6,833 nt of DNA from Desulfobacterales bacterium HSG17 (GTDB lineage: Bacteria > Desulfobacterota > Desulfobacteria > Desulfobacterales > Desulfococcaceae), in the NCBI GenBank assembly GCA_030377945.1, contig JAUCGD010000172.1, positions 1 through 6,833 on the forward strand. Direction: 5' to 3'. A model generated the notes under the pieces. That model worked only from the letters and a program-made list of their open reading frames with translations. It had not been told where the DNA came from and ran no database searches. Below are positions 1 through 6,094 of this stretch, piece after piece. The translations under genes and the position numbers were made by a program. Position 1 is the stretch's first letter. Every line of letters starts with the position of its first letter.

Positions 1-919
1 AGGAAAACTCATAGATAATGGCAAAGATATAACCGGTACTTCGGTCCGCAAGCGAAGTGTTGCAATGGTTTATCAGCAGTTTGTGAACTATCCTTCTTTG
101 AATATATATAAGAATATTGCATCTCCGCTTAAAATCAGCAGAATGGACAAAGCTGAAATTGATAAAAAAGTACGAAGAGTGGCTGAAATGCTGCATATTG
201 ACCACCTTCTTGACCGGCTTCCGGCCGAACTCAGCGGAGGGCAGCAGCAGAGAACGGCAATTGCCCGTGCCCTGGTAAAAGAGACCGATCTTCTTCTTTT
301 GGATGAGCCCCTAGTAAATCTTGATTACAAACTTCGTGAAGAATTAAGAGTGGAGTTAAGGCAGATTTTTGAGCAGCGTGACTCCATTGTCATATATACG
401 ACAACAGAACCGACCGAAGCACTTATGCTGGGCGGTAATATTGTTATTATGGACCAGGGCGGAATATTGCAAACAGGTTCAACATCTGATGTATATCATC
501 ATCCTTCAACACTCAAGGTTGCAGAGGTTTTCAGTGATCCGCCTGTAAATTTTATCACAGGTATAGTCAAAGACAATAATGCATATCTTGGAAAAGATAT
601 ACAACTGCCCCTGACAGGCCATATCTCCAACCTGTCCCAGGGTGAATATACATTTGGAATTCGTTCCAATCATCTTTTTCTCAGCCCCCAAAAGGAAACA
701 GACGCAGAAATCCATGCCAGGGTAGAATTATCAGAGCTTAACGGTTCTGAAACCTTTACACATATTAATTATAATGATTCAGCCCTGGTAGTTCAGGAAG
801 TTGGCATGTTTGCCCATAAAATCGGGAAGCAGATTTCCGTATTTGTAAATCCGGGTAATTTTTTTGTATATGACTCTTCAGGCAGTCTGGTTGCATCTCC
901 ATCAGAAAATAATACATAA
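1..919 (+). CDS. glpS: Glycerol-type ABC transporter ATP-binding protein 1, GlpS-like (5' partial)
   Basis: Cytoplasmic ATPase subunit of a polyol/sugar importer in the MalK/UgpC class. The frame is open from base 2, so the gene begins before the window. About 305 residues are visible, and roughly the first 50, including Walker A, are missing. ATG at 65 is internal: in-frame codons upstream encode a normal ABC stretch (DITGTSVRKRSVAMVYQQF) leading into the Q-loop. Seen in order: Q-loop MVYQQFVNYPSL (65-100), signature LSGGQQQR (230-253), Walker B LLLLDEP (ending near 310), D-loop VNLD, then YTTTEPTEAL (395-424) where MalK-type proteins have YVTHDQ. The switch histidine is thus replaced by threonine; as I recall, this TTEP form is typical of GlpS-type subunits. 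The C-terminal part (about 560-919) matches a TOBE/regulatory domain. glpT follows after 21 nt. Family assignment is confident; the glycerol substrate is inferred from gene order and motif. Confidence 0.88.
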   Translation, partial: GKLIDNGKDITGTSVRKRSVAMVYQQFVNYPSLNIYKNIASPLKISRMDKAEIDKKVRRVAEMLHIDHLLDRLPAELSGGQQQRTAIARALVKETDLLLLDEPLVNLDYKLREELRVELRQIFEQRDSIVIYTTTEPTEALMLGGNIVIMDQGGILQTGSTSDVYHHPSTLKVAEVFSDPPVNFITGIVKDNNAYLGKDIQLPLTGHISNLSQGEYTFGIRSNHLFLSPQKETDAEIHARVELSELNGSETFTHINYNDSALVVQEVGMFAHKIGKQISVFVNPGNFFVYDSSGSLVASPSENNT

Positions 920-940
920 CAACATTAAGGAAAAAAATAT

Positions 941-2038
941 ATGGCCCAAATAACATTTGATGAAGTTGCTCACAGTTATCTGCCCAATCCCAAAGGGGAA
1001 AATGATTTTGCACTCAAACGTATTCATAATATATGGGATGATGGCGGAGCCTATGCCCTGCTTGGTCCTTCAGGATGCGGAAAAACCACCCTGCTAAATA
1101 TTATTTCAGGGCTGCTTGCACCAAGCCAGGGCAAAGTTTTATATGATGGAAAGGATGTAACTGAGCTGCCCCCTGAAAAAAGAAATATTGCACAGGTATT
1201 CCAGTTCCCTGTTCTTTACGATACCATGACAGTTTATGATAACCTTGCCTTTCCCTTGAGAAACAGGGGCGTGGACAAGGAAAATGTTAATAAACGGGTT
1301 CTGGAAGTAGCAGATATGCTTGAACTGACTCCTTTTTTAAAGAAAAAAGCCAGCGGTCTGGCTGCTGATGCCAAACAGAAAATATCCCTTGGCAGGGGAC
1401 TGGTACGAAGCGATGTGGCAGCCATATTATTTGACGAGCCTCTCACAGTTATTGATCCTCACCTGAAATGGCAGTTAAGACGAAAACTTAAAGAAATTCA
1501 CGACAAATTTAAACTCACCCTTATATATGTTACCCACGATCAGGTTGAAGCCATGACATTTGCAGAAAAGGTGGTGGTAATGTACGAAGGTGAGATTGTG
1601 CAGACAGGAACTCCCCAGGAACTTTTTGAAGAACCTGCTCATACCTTTGTGGGATATTTTATTGGAAGTCCGGGAATGAATTTTATGGACTGTACAGTTC
1701 AGGGCAGTATTGCAAATGTTAATGGATTTGAAATTCCAATAGATGAAAAAAATACATCTCTTTGCGAAAATATAAAAAATATCCAGGATAAAAAACTGGA
1801 AATGGGTATAAGGCCCATGTATTTACAGGTAAAAGATAAACCGGTTACAGGAAGTATTTCTGCAAAAGTAACAGATATAGAAGATCAGGGCAATTGCAAG
1901 ATTATCAGCGCACAATTGGGAGAAAATCTTTTAAGAGCAAGAGTTCCTGAAGGAACACCAATATCTGAAGGCAATTGCCACTTGTTTTTTCCACCTGAAA
2001 AAACAAAGTTTTTTTTAGATGGAAAGCTTGTCAGTTAA
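941..2038 (+). CDS. glpT: Glycerol-type ABC transporter ATP-binding protein 2, GlpT-like
   Basis: Second ATPase of the importer, 365 aa, a normal length for MalK-class subunits. The ATG is preceded by AAGGA (927-931) at 9 nt. Motifs: Walker A GPSGCGKTT (residues 42-50), Q-loop VFQFPVLY (Gln88), Walker B AILFDEP (Asp165, Glu166), D-loop VIDPHLKW, and switch-histidine loop YVTHDQVEA (His199). The signature helix is degenerate: SGLAADAKQKISLGRG (138-153) replaces LSGGQQQR. I recall this as characteristic of GlpT-type subunits, so it is not a sequencing fault. A TOBE-type C-terminal domain follows from about residue 240 (GMNFMDCTV, later MGIRP). It should heterodimerise with the upstream GlpS-like subunit and dock on the two permeases. 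The stop codon lies inside the first unit of the repeat at 2032-2108. The symbol follows the rhizobial glycerol transporter; it is not the unrelated E. coli glpT antiporter. Confidence 0.9.
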   Translation: MAQITFDEVAHSYLPNPKGENDFALKRIHNIWDDGGAYALLGPSGCGKTTLLNIISGLLAPSQGKVLYDGKDVTELPPEKRNIAQVFQFPVLYDTMTVYDNLAFPLRNRGVDKENVNKRVLEVADMLELTPFLKKKASGLAADAKQKISLGRGLVRSDVAAILFDEPLTVIDPHLKWQLRRKLKEIHDKFKLTLIYVTHDQVEAMTFAEKVVVMYEGEIVQTGTPQELFEEPAHTFVGYFIGSPGMNFMDCTVQGSIANVNGFEIPIDEKNTSLCENIKNIQDKKLEMGIRPMYLQVKDKPVTGSISAKVTDIEDQGNCKIISAQLGENLLRARVPEGTPISEGNCHLFFPPEKTKFFLDGKLVS

Positions 2039-2108
2039 CAGTTAACAGTTATCAGTTATCAGTTATCAATAAAAACACTGTTCACTGATAACTGTTCACT
2101 GATAACTG
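2032..2108. repeat. CAGTTAT heptamer array with inverted copies (hairpin-forming dispersed repeat)
   Basis: Five tandem 7-bp units start at 2032: CAGTTAA twice, then CAGTTAT three times, ending at 2066. After an A-rich spacer, two direct copies of TTCACTGATAACTG (2081-2094 and 2095-2108) carry the complementary orientation. CAGTTATCAGT on the left can pair with ACTGATAACTG on the right. The glpT stop codon TAA (2036-2038) is part of the first unit. The array fills almost the whole glpT-glpP gap and ends 19 nt before the glpP start, just ahead of its GGGGG ribosome-binding site. Similar CAGTTATCAGTTATCAG repeats are scattered in cyanobacterial and some Desulfobacterota genomes, from memory. 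It could form a strong mRNA hairpin between the ATPase and permease genes. Confidence 0.85.
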
Positions 2109-2127
2109 AAAAAAGGGGGTATGTAAG

Positions 2128-2997
2128 ATGGACAAATGGGAAAGCAACCGGGCCTGGTTTTTGATTCTGCCGGTTTTTATTATTGTGGCTTTCAGTGCGA
2201 TTATTCCTTTGATGACAGTGGTAAATTATTCTGTTCAGGATATATTCGGACCTGGACAGAGTGTGTTTGTGGGTACTGAATGGTTTAAAGAGGTTTTAGG
2301 AGATAAACGCCTTCATGATGCTTTATTTCGGCAGTTTCTTTTTTCAGGGCTTGTGCTTTTTATTGAGATTCCCCTGGGAATTTTCATTGCCCTGATGATG
2401 CCAAAACGCGGATGGCAGTCATCTTTGAGCCTGGTGACAATAGCCCTGCCTCTTCTTATTCCCTGGAATGTTATCGGTACAATATGGATTGTATTTACCA
2501 GGCCTGATATTGGTCTGCTGGGTGCAACAATAAACAGTCTGGGCATTGCTTTTGACCATACGGCCGGGGCTTTTGATGCCTGGATAACCCTGATGCTTAT
2601 GGAGGTCTGGCACTGGACTCCCCTGGTAGCTTTACTGGCTTATGCAGGACTGAGGGCAATACCTGATGCATACTTTCAGGCAGCTAAAATTGACGGGGCA
2701 TCATCATGGGCTGTATTTCGTTATATCCAGCTTCCAAAGATGCGAGGCGTTCTTACCATTGCCATCTTACTGCGATTCATGGACAGTTTTCTCATTTATG
2801 CAGAACCTTTTGTACTTACAGGAGGCGGCCCTGGAAATTCCACCACCTTTCTTTCAATCTATCTGGTTAAGGTGGCAGTAGGGCAGTTTGATCTTGGACC
2901 GGCCGCAGCCTTTTCCCTGATTTATTTTCTTATTATTCTGCTGTTTTGCTGGCTTTTTTACCAGGCACTTCAGAACGCGGAAACAGGAGAAAATTAA
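2128..2997 (+). CDS. glpP: Glycerol-type ABC transporter permease 1, GlpP-like (MalF/UgpA class)
   Basis: Integral inner-membrane permease, 289 aa, with the BPD_transp_1 fold. Hydrophobic segments lie at about residues 10-32, 69-91, 101-125, 151-173, 205-225 and 255-279, giving six predicted helices. The EAA loop that docks onto the ATPases is clear: AYFQAAKIDGASSW then FRYIQLP (181-203), with the conserved Gly190 and the I-x-LP ending. PFVLTGGGPGNSTTFLS (227-243) is the typical conserved stretch of MalF-class sugar permeases. The start ATG at 2128 has AAGGGGG (2113-2119) at 8 nt; an ATG at 2121 is followed at once by a stop. The TAA stop shares its last base with the ATG of the next permease, pointing to translational coupling. 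Transport role is well supported; glycerol specificity is inferred from the operon. Confidence 0.9.
   Translation: MDKWESNRAWFLILPVFIIVAFSAIIPLMTVVNYSVQDIFGPGQSVFVGTEWFKEVLGDKRLHDALFRQFLFSGLVLFIEIPLGIFIALMMPKRGWQSSLSLVTIALPLLIPWNVIGTIWIVFTRPDIGLLGATINSLGIAFDHTAGAFDAWITLMLMEVWHWTPLVALLAYAGLRAIPDAYFQAAKIDGASSWAVFRYIQLPKMRGVLTIAILLRFMDSFLIYAEPFVLTGGGPGNSTTFLSIYLVKVAVGQFDLGPAAAFSLIYFLIILLFCWLFYQALQNAETGEN
2985..2989 (+). promoter_or_regulatory. Ribosome-binding site deciding the glpQ start
   Basis: AGGAG lies 7 nt before ATG 2997. It favours that start over the in-frame ATG at 2946, which lies within glpP and would add 17 residues (beginning MLAFLPG) unlike a permease N-terminus. Confidence 0.75.
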
Positions 2998-3824
2998 TGA
3001 AATCACCAATAAAATCAACAGTAAAATCAAAACTGAAAACCTTTGGAATAACTTTTTATTTTATACTGCTGCTGCTTCCGATTTACTGGATGCTCAACAT
3101 GTCCCTGAGAACCAATGCTGATATTCTCGGTACTTTTGCCCTGTACCCTTCAAATCCAACACTTTCAAACTATATAAAAATATTCACAGATTCATCCTGG
3201 TATTCAGGTTATCTCAATTCCATAATCTATGTGAGTATAAATACAATGATCTCTTTGGTGACAGCCCTGCCTGCTGCCTATGCTTTTTCACGCTATCGCT
3301 TTATTGGTGACAAGCATATTTTTTTCTGGCTCCTGACCAACCGCATGGCTCCTCCTGCTGTTTTCCTTTTGCCGTTTTTCCAGCTTTATTCAACATTTGG
3401 CTTGATTGATACTCATATTGCAGTGGCAATGGCCCACTGTCTGTTTAATGTGCCTCTGGCTGTGTGGATTTTGGAAGGGTTCATGTCTGGAATTCCCAGG
3501 GAGATTGATGAAACAGCTTTTATTGACGGATACAGTTTTCCCCGGTTTTTTATGACAATCCTTGTTCCTCTTATCCGGGCAGGTATCGGAGTTACAGCTT
3601 TTTTCTGTTTTATGTTCTCATGGGTTGAACTTCTCCTGGCACGAACATTGACAACAACAAATGCAAAACCCATTGCAGCAACCATGACAAGAACTGTAAG
3701 TGCATCAGGTCTTGACTGGGGCCTGCTTTCTGCTGCCGGAATTTTAACCATAGTGCCGGGTGCCCTGGTAATCTGGTTTGTCCGTAATCATCTGGCCAAG
3801 GGTTTTGCCCTGGGAAGGGTATAG
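2997..3824 (+). CDS. glpQ: Glycerol-type ABC transporter permease 2, GlpQ-like (MalG/UgpE class)
   Basis: Second membrane subunit, 275 aa from ATG 2997, which overlaps the glpP stop by 1 nt (TAATG) and has AGGAG 7 nt upstream. The longer in-frame ORF from 2946 would place 17 extra residues inside glpP and is unlikely. A basic N-terminus (KSKLK) precedes the first helix (about 16-34). Further hydrophobic stretches lie at about 72-97, 106-131, 139-160, 193-213 and 242-261. The EAA loop is IPREIDETAFIDGYSF then ILVPLI (166-193), with Gly178 in place. The segment YPSNPTLSNYIKIF near residues 50-63 is characteristic of MalG-type permeases. The ending KGFALGRV fits the usual MalG C-terminus that contacts the ATPases. 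It should pair with GlpP to form the translocation path. The symbol follows the rhizobial glycerol ABC system and is not the E. coli glpQ phosphodiesterase. Confidence 0.9.
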   Translation: MKSPIKSTVKSKLKTFGITFYFILLLLPIYWMLNMSLRTNADILGTFALYPSNPTLSNYIKIFTDSSWYSGYLNSIIYVSINTMISLVTALPAAYAFSRYRFIGDKHIFFWLLTNRMAPPAVFLLPFFQLYSTFGLIDTHIAVAMAHCLFNVPLAVWILEGFMSGIPREIDETAFIDGYSFPRFFMTILVPLIRAGIGVTAFFCFMFSWVELLLARTLTTTNAKPIAATMTRTVSASGLDWGLLSAAGILTIVPGALVIWFVRNHLAKGFALGRV

Positions 3825-3890
3825 AATAAATATTGTAGGGTGTGTTAGCGAAGCGTAACGCACCTTTCTCTCGAAGGGTATAGGAATAAA
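3814..3890. repeat. Dispersed GGTGTGTTA/TAACGCACC hairpin flanked by 17-18 bp direct copies
   Basis: The core GTAGGGTGTGTTAGCG...TAACGCACC (3834-3864) has arms GGTGTGTTA and TAACGCACC, which pair with one G-T position. It matches a dispersed repeat remembered from cyanobacteria and other genomes. On either side are near-identical direct copies: GAAGGGTATAGAATAAA (3814-3830) and GAAGGGTATAGGAATAAA (3873-3890), differing by a single G. The left copy contains the glpQ stop (TAG 3822-3824). The right copy ends one base before the glpU ATG and supplies its AGG/AAGGG ribosome-binding region. This looks like an insertion of about 42 bp with duplication of its target, leaving both gene boundaries usable. 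Confidence 0.75.
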
Positions 3891-3891
3891 C

Positions 3892-4170
3892 ATGAAATTA
3901 GAATGGATGGCCTGGACTGTTCCAACAGCAGTTTTTTTCATTACAATAATCTTAATCCTCATTTGCATGACCATATGGCAGATTAAGTCTCCCAGTATTG
4001 AAAGGCGGGGACTGCTGCCACTCAGCACTACTCGTGGAGATCGTCTTTTTATCGGTCTGCTGGGCAGTGCTTATATACATCTTTTATGGCTCGGACTTAC
4101 TAGTCTTTCCATATGGATAGCTTTTGGTATTGCCATTGCATGGATGATTATTGTAATGTGCTGGGGATAA
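3892..4170 (+). CDS. glpU: DUF2160-type small integral membrane protein, GlpU-like
   Basis: A 92-aa membrane protein with three hydrophobic segments at about residues 8-29, 52-70 and 72-90. The segments are separated by a polar loop with IKSPSIERRGLLPLSTTRGDRLFIGLLGSAYIH split across residues 31-62. The RRG, TTRGDRLF and GSAYIHLLWLGL elements match what I recall of the DUF2160 family, found in glycerol ABC transporter operons between the permease and binding-protein genes. Biochemical function is unknown; location suggests an accessory of the permease complex. The start ATG at 3892 is supported by AAGGG and AGG upstream in the right-hand copy of the flanking repeat, and by the family's MEWMAW-like N-terminus (here MKLEWMAW). 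The family call is good; any mechanistic role is inference. Confidence 0.82.
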   Translation: MKLEWMAWTVPTAVFFITIILILICMTIWQIKSPSIERRGLLPLSTTRGDRLFIGLLGSAYIHLLWLGLTSLSIWIAFGIAIAWMIIVMCWG

Positions 4171-4173
4171 AAA

Positions 4174-4229
4174 CTACAAGGATTTTTGATAATCAAGGAT
4201 TAATCCCTGCTTATTTGAAATCCTTGTAG
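4174..4229. repeat. 12-bp perfect inverted repeat between glpU and glpV
   Basis: CTACAAGGATTT (4174-4185) is exactly complementary to AAATCCTTGTAG (4218-4229), with a 32-nt interior that holds a small palindrome GGATTAATCC (4197-4206). It begins 4 nt after the glpU stop. In mRNA it would be a strong stem-loop, but no T-run follows the right arm, so it is not a standard intrinsic terminator. It may be a transcript-stabilising or partial-attenuation structure, or another dispersed repeat element. Confidence 0.7.
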
Positions 4230-4231
4230 AT

Positions 4232-4264
4232 GTTGTCAGTTGTTTCGGCCTTCACACTGATAAC
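4232..4264. repeat. Hairpin GTTGTCAGT/ACTGATAAC before glpV
   Basis: GTTGTCAGT (4232-4240) pairs with ACTGATAAC (4256-4264) over 9 bp with one G-U position and a 15-nt loop. The right arm shares ACTGATAAC with the array at 2032-2108, so it may be a decayed copy of the same repeat family. Confidence 0.45.
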
Positions 4265-4268
4265 ATAA

Positions 4269-4280
4269 CCGGTTAACCGG
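4269..4280. promoter_or_regulatory. 12-bp perfect palindrome, candidate operator upstream of glpV
   Basis: CCGGTTAACCGG is a perfect palindrome 36 nt upstream of the glpV start, just ahead of the A+T-rich GATATATTAA. Position and symmetry fit a dimeric regulator site, but I recognise no specific regulator motif and no convincing promoter beside it. Confidence 0.3.
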
Positions 4281-4300
4281 GATATATTAACAGAAGGCAT

Positions 4301-4308
4301 GGAGGAGG
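4301..4308 (+). promoter_or_regulatory. Strong ribosome-binding site deciding the glpV start
   Basis: GGAGGAGG lies 8 nt before ATG 4317. It overlaps the alternative in-frame ATG at 4299, making that earlier start unlikely. The near-perfect anti-16S complement suggests high translation of the binding protein relative to the membrane subunits. Confidence 0.8.
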
Positions 4309-4316
4309 AAAGAATA

Positions 4317-6056
4317 ATGAAAGGTTTGTTGCGTAGAAAGGGGATATTTATCCCCGGAGTTGTTATGGTTACACTGTTCCTTTTTATTACAGGCTCTGCA
4401 TTTGCCAGTGTTGATGCAGCCAAAAAATGGATTGATAATGAATTTCAGCCTTCAACATTATCAAAAGAAGAGCAGTTAAAAGAAATGGAATGGTTCATGA
4501 ATGCTGCCAAACCATTCAAAGGCATGGAAATCAAGGTTGTTTCAGAAACTATTCCTACACATGAATATGAATCAAAAACCCTTACAAAAGCTTTTGAAGA
4601 GATTACCGGCATTAAGGTGACCCATGATCTGATCCAGGAAGGTGATGTTATTGAAAAACTTCAGACCCAGATGCAGTCAGGGGAAAATGTTTTTGATGCA
4701 TATATTAATGATTCCGATCTTATTGGTACTCATTTCCGCTATGGTTTTGTTGTAAACCTGACAGACTGGATGACAGGCCAAGGAAAAGACGTTACTTTAC
4801 CCACACTTGATATTGACGATTTTATTGGAAAATCCTTTACAACAGGCCCTGACGGCAAGCTGTACCAGCTTCCTGACCAGCAGTTTGCAAACCTTTACTG
4901 GTTCCGCTATGACTGGTTTAACCGCAAGGATTTCAAAGAAAAATTCAAGAAAATATACGGTTATGAACTGGGCGTTCCGGTTAACTGGTCAGCTTATGAA
5001 GATATTGCAGAATTTTTTTCCGAGCATGTTAAAGAAATTAACGGCAAAGCAATTTACGGACACAATGATTATGGAAAAAAAGCCCCGGATCTTGGCTGGC
5101 GTTTTACAGATGCATGGCTGTCAATGGCAGGTGCAGGCGATAAAGGCATTCCCAATGGAAAACCTGTTGATGAATGGGGAATCCGGGTTGATGGATGCCG
5201 TCCTGTGGGCGCAAGCGTAAGCCGCGGCGGAGCAACAAACGGCCCGGCTGCAAAATATTCACTCAGAAAATACATGGAATGGCTGAGAAAATATGCACCT
5301 CCAGGCGCACTTGGCATGGATTTTTATCAATACCTGCCATTTCTGGCAAAAGGCAATGTTGCACAGCAGATATTCTGGTACACAGCCTTTACCTCAAGCA
5401 TGGTAGCACCTGGACCAACAGTAAACGAAGACGGAACACCAAAATGGCGCATGGCTCCATCACCCCACGGACCCTACTGGGAAGAAGGCCAAAAACTCGG
5501 ATACCAGGACTGCGGTTCATGGACCCTGCTCAAGAGCACCCCTGTTGAACGCAGAAAAGCTGCATGGCTGTTTGCACAATTTGCAGTATGTAAAACCATC
5601 TCCCTGAAAAAAACCCATCATGGCCTCACTCCTATCCGCGACACTGACATCCGCCACAAATCCTTTACAGAACGCGCTCCCAAACTCGGCGGTCTGGTAG
5701 AATTCTACCGCAGCCCTGCAAGAGTTGCCTGGAGTCCCACAGGAACCAACGTACCTGATTACCCAAAACTGGCACAACTCTGGTGGCAGAATATCGGTGA
5801 AGCAGTTTCAGGTGAAGTAACAGTTGACACAGCAATGGACAACCTTGCCCGTGAACAGGATAAAGTACTCAAACGTATAGAACGCGCAGGCGTAATGGGC
5901 GATTGCGGCCCAAAACTCAATCCTGAAGTTGATGAGGCCCAATGGCTGAACAAACCCGGATCACCCAAAGCCAAACTCGCCAATGAAAAACCCAAAGGCG
6001 AGACTGTTAATTATGATGATCTGATTAAGGCATGGCGTGAGGGTAAGGTGAAATAA
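4317..6056 (+). CDS. glpV: Glycerol-type ABC transporter periplasmic solute-binding protein, GlpV-like
   Basis: Extracytoplasmic binding protein, 579 aa from ATG 4317. The N-terminus is a classical signal peptide: basic MKGLLRRKG, hydrophobic core IPGVVMVTLFLFI (about 12-24), and cleavage after SAFA (residue 30). There is no lipobox cysteine, so the mature protein should be free in the periplasm. The mature part has the family-1 solute-binding pattern (MEIKVVSETIPTHEYESKT near 70-88, then FEEITGIKV, and DAYINDSDLIGTHF at 127-140). Its length is well above that of ordinary sugar-binding proteins (about 400-450 aa) and fits the long GlpV type. It should deliver substrate to GlpP/GlpQ. It is last in the operon, with the strongest ribosome-binding site and its own 146-nt leader, consistent with higher expression. 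Sugar or another polyol remains possible, as binding-site residues cannot be read from sequence alone. Confidence 0.88.
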   Translation: MKGLLRRKGIFIPGVVMVTLFLFITGSAFASVDAAKKWIDNEFQPSTLSKEEQLKEMEWFMNAAKPFKGMEIKVVSETIPTHEYESKTLTKAFEEITGIKVTHDLIQEGDVIEKLQTQMQSGENVFDAYINDSDLIGTHFRYGFVVNLTDWMTGQGKDVTLPTLDIDDFIGKSFTTGPDGKLYQLPDQQFANLYWFRYDWFNRKDFKEKFKKIYGYELGVPVNWSAYEDIAEFFSEHVKEINGKAIYGHNDYGKKAPDLGWRFTDAWLSMAGAGDKGIPNGKPVDEWGIRVDGCRPVGASVSRGGATNGPAAKYSLRKYMEWLRKYAPPGALGMDFYQYLPFLAKGNVAQQIFWYTAFTSSMVAPGPTVNEDGTPKWRMAPSPHGPYWEEGQKLGYQDCGSWTLLKSTPVERRKAAWLFAQFAVCKTISLKKTHHGLTPIRDTDIRHKSFTERAPKLGGLVEFYRSPARVAWSPTGTNVPDYPKLAQLWWQNIGEAVSGEVTVDTAMDNLAREQDKVLKRIERAGVMGDCGPKLNPEVDEAQWLNKPGSPKAKLANEKPKGETVNYDDLIKAWREGKVK

Positions 6057-6064
6057 CAATGGAG

Positions 6065-6084
6065 TGCGAAAATTATTTTTCGCA
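6065..6084 (+). terminator. Hairpin after glpV, possible operon terminator
   Basis: TGCGAAAA (6065-6072) pairs exactly with TTTTCGCA (6077-6084) around a TTAT loop, 9 nt after the glpV stop. The stem is A+T-rich and is followed by AATCTG and not a T-run, so it is a weak or non-canonical terminator; it may mainly protect the 3' end. Confidence 0.4.
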
Positions 6085-6094
6085 AATCTGAAAA

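Noticed and set aside
65..919. ATG at 65 as the true start of the first ATPase
   Set aside because: In-frame codons from base 2 encode a normal ABC segment leading to the Q-loop, and Walker A is missing, so the gene is cut by the window edge.
2039..2108. CRISPR-like array
   Set aside because: The units are 7 bp, directly abutting, without spacers; this is a tandem/inverted repeat and not a CRISPR array.
3413..3751. 112-aa minus-strand ORF inside glpQ
   Set aside because: It lies fully opposite a well-supported permease, has no recognisable family pattern, and looks like a codon shadow.
2946..3824. Longer glpQ starting at 2946
   Set aside because: It would overlap glpP by 52 nt without a fitting N-terminus; ATG 2997 has AGGAG at 7 nt and a 1-nt stop/start overlap.
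4233..4263. Sigma-70 promoter before glpV (TTGTCA with TGATAA)
   Set aside because: The spacing is 19 bp, the -10 match is poor and the elements coincide with a hairpin; not strong enough to annotate.
4807..5220. 137-aa plus-strand ORF inside glpV in another frame
   Set aside because: The glpV frame is clearly coding throughout this region; the alternative frame shows no recognisable motif or ribosome-binding site.
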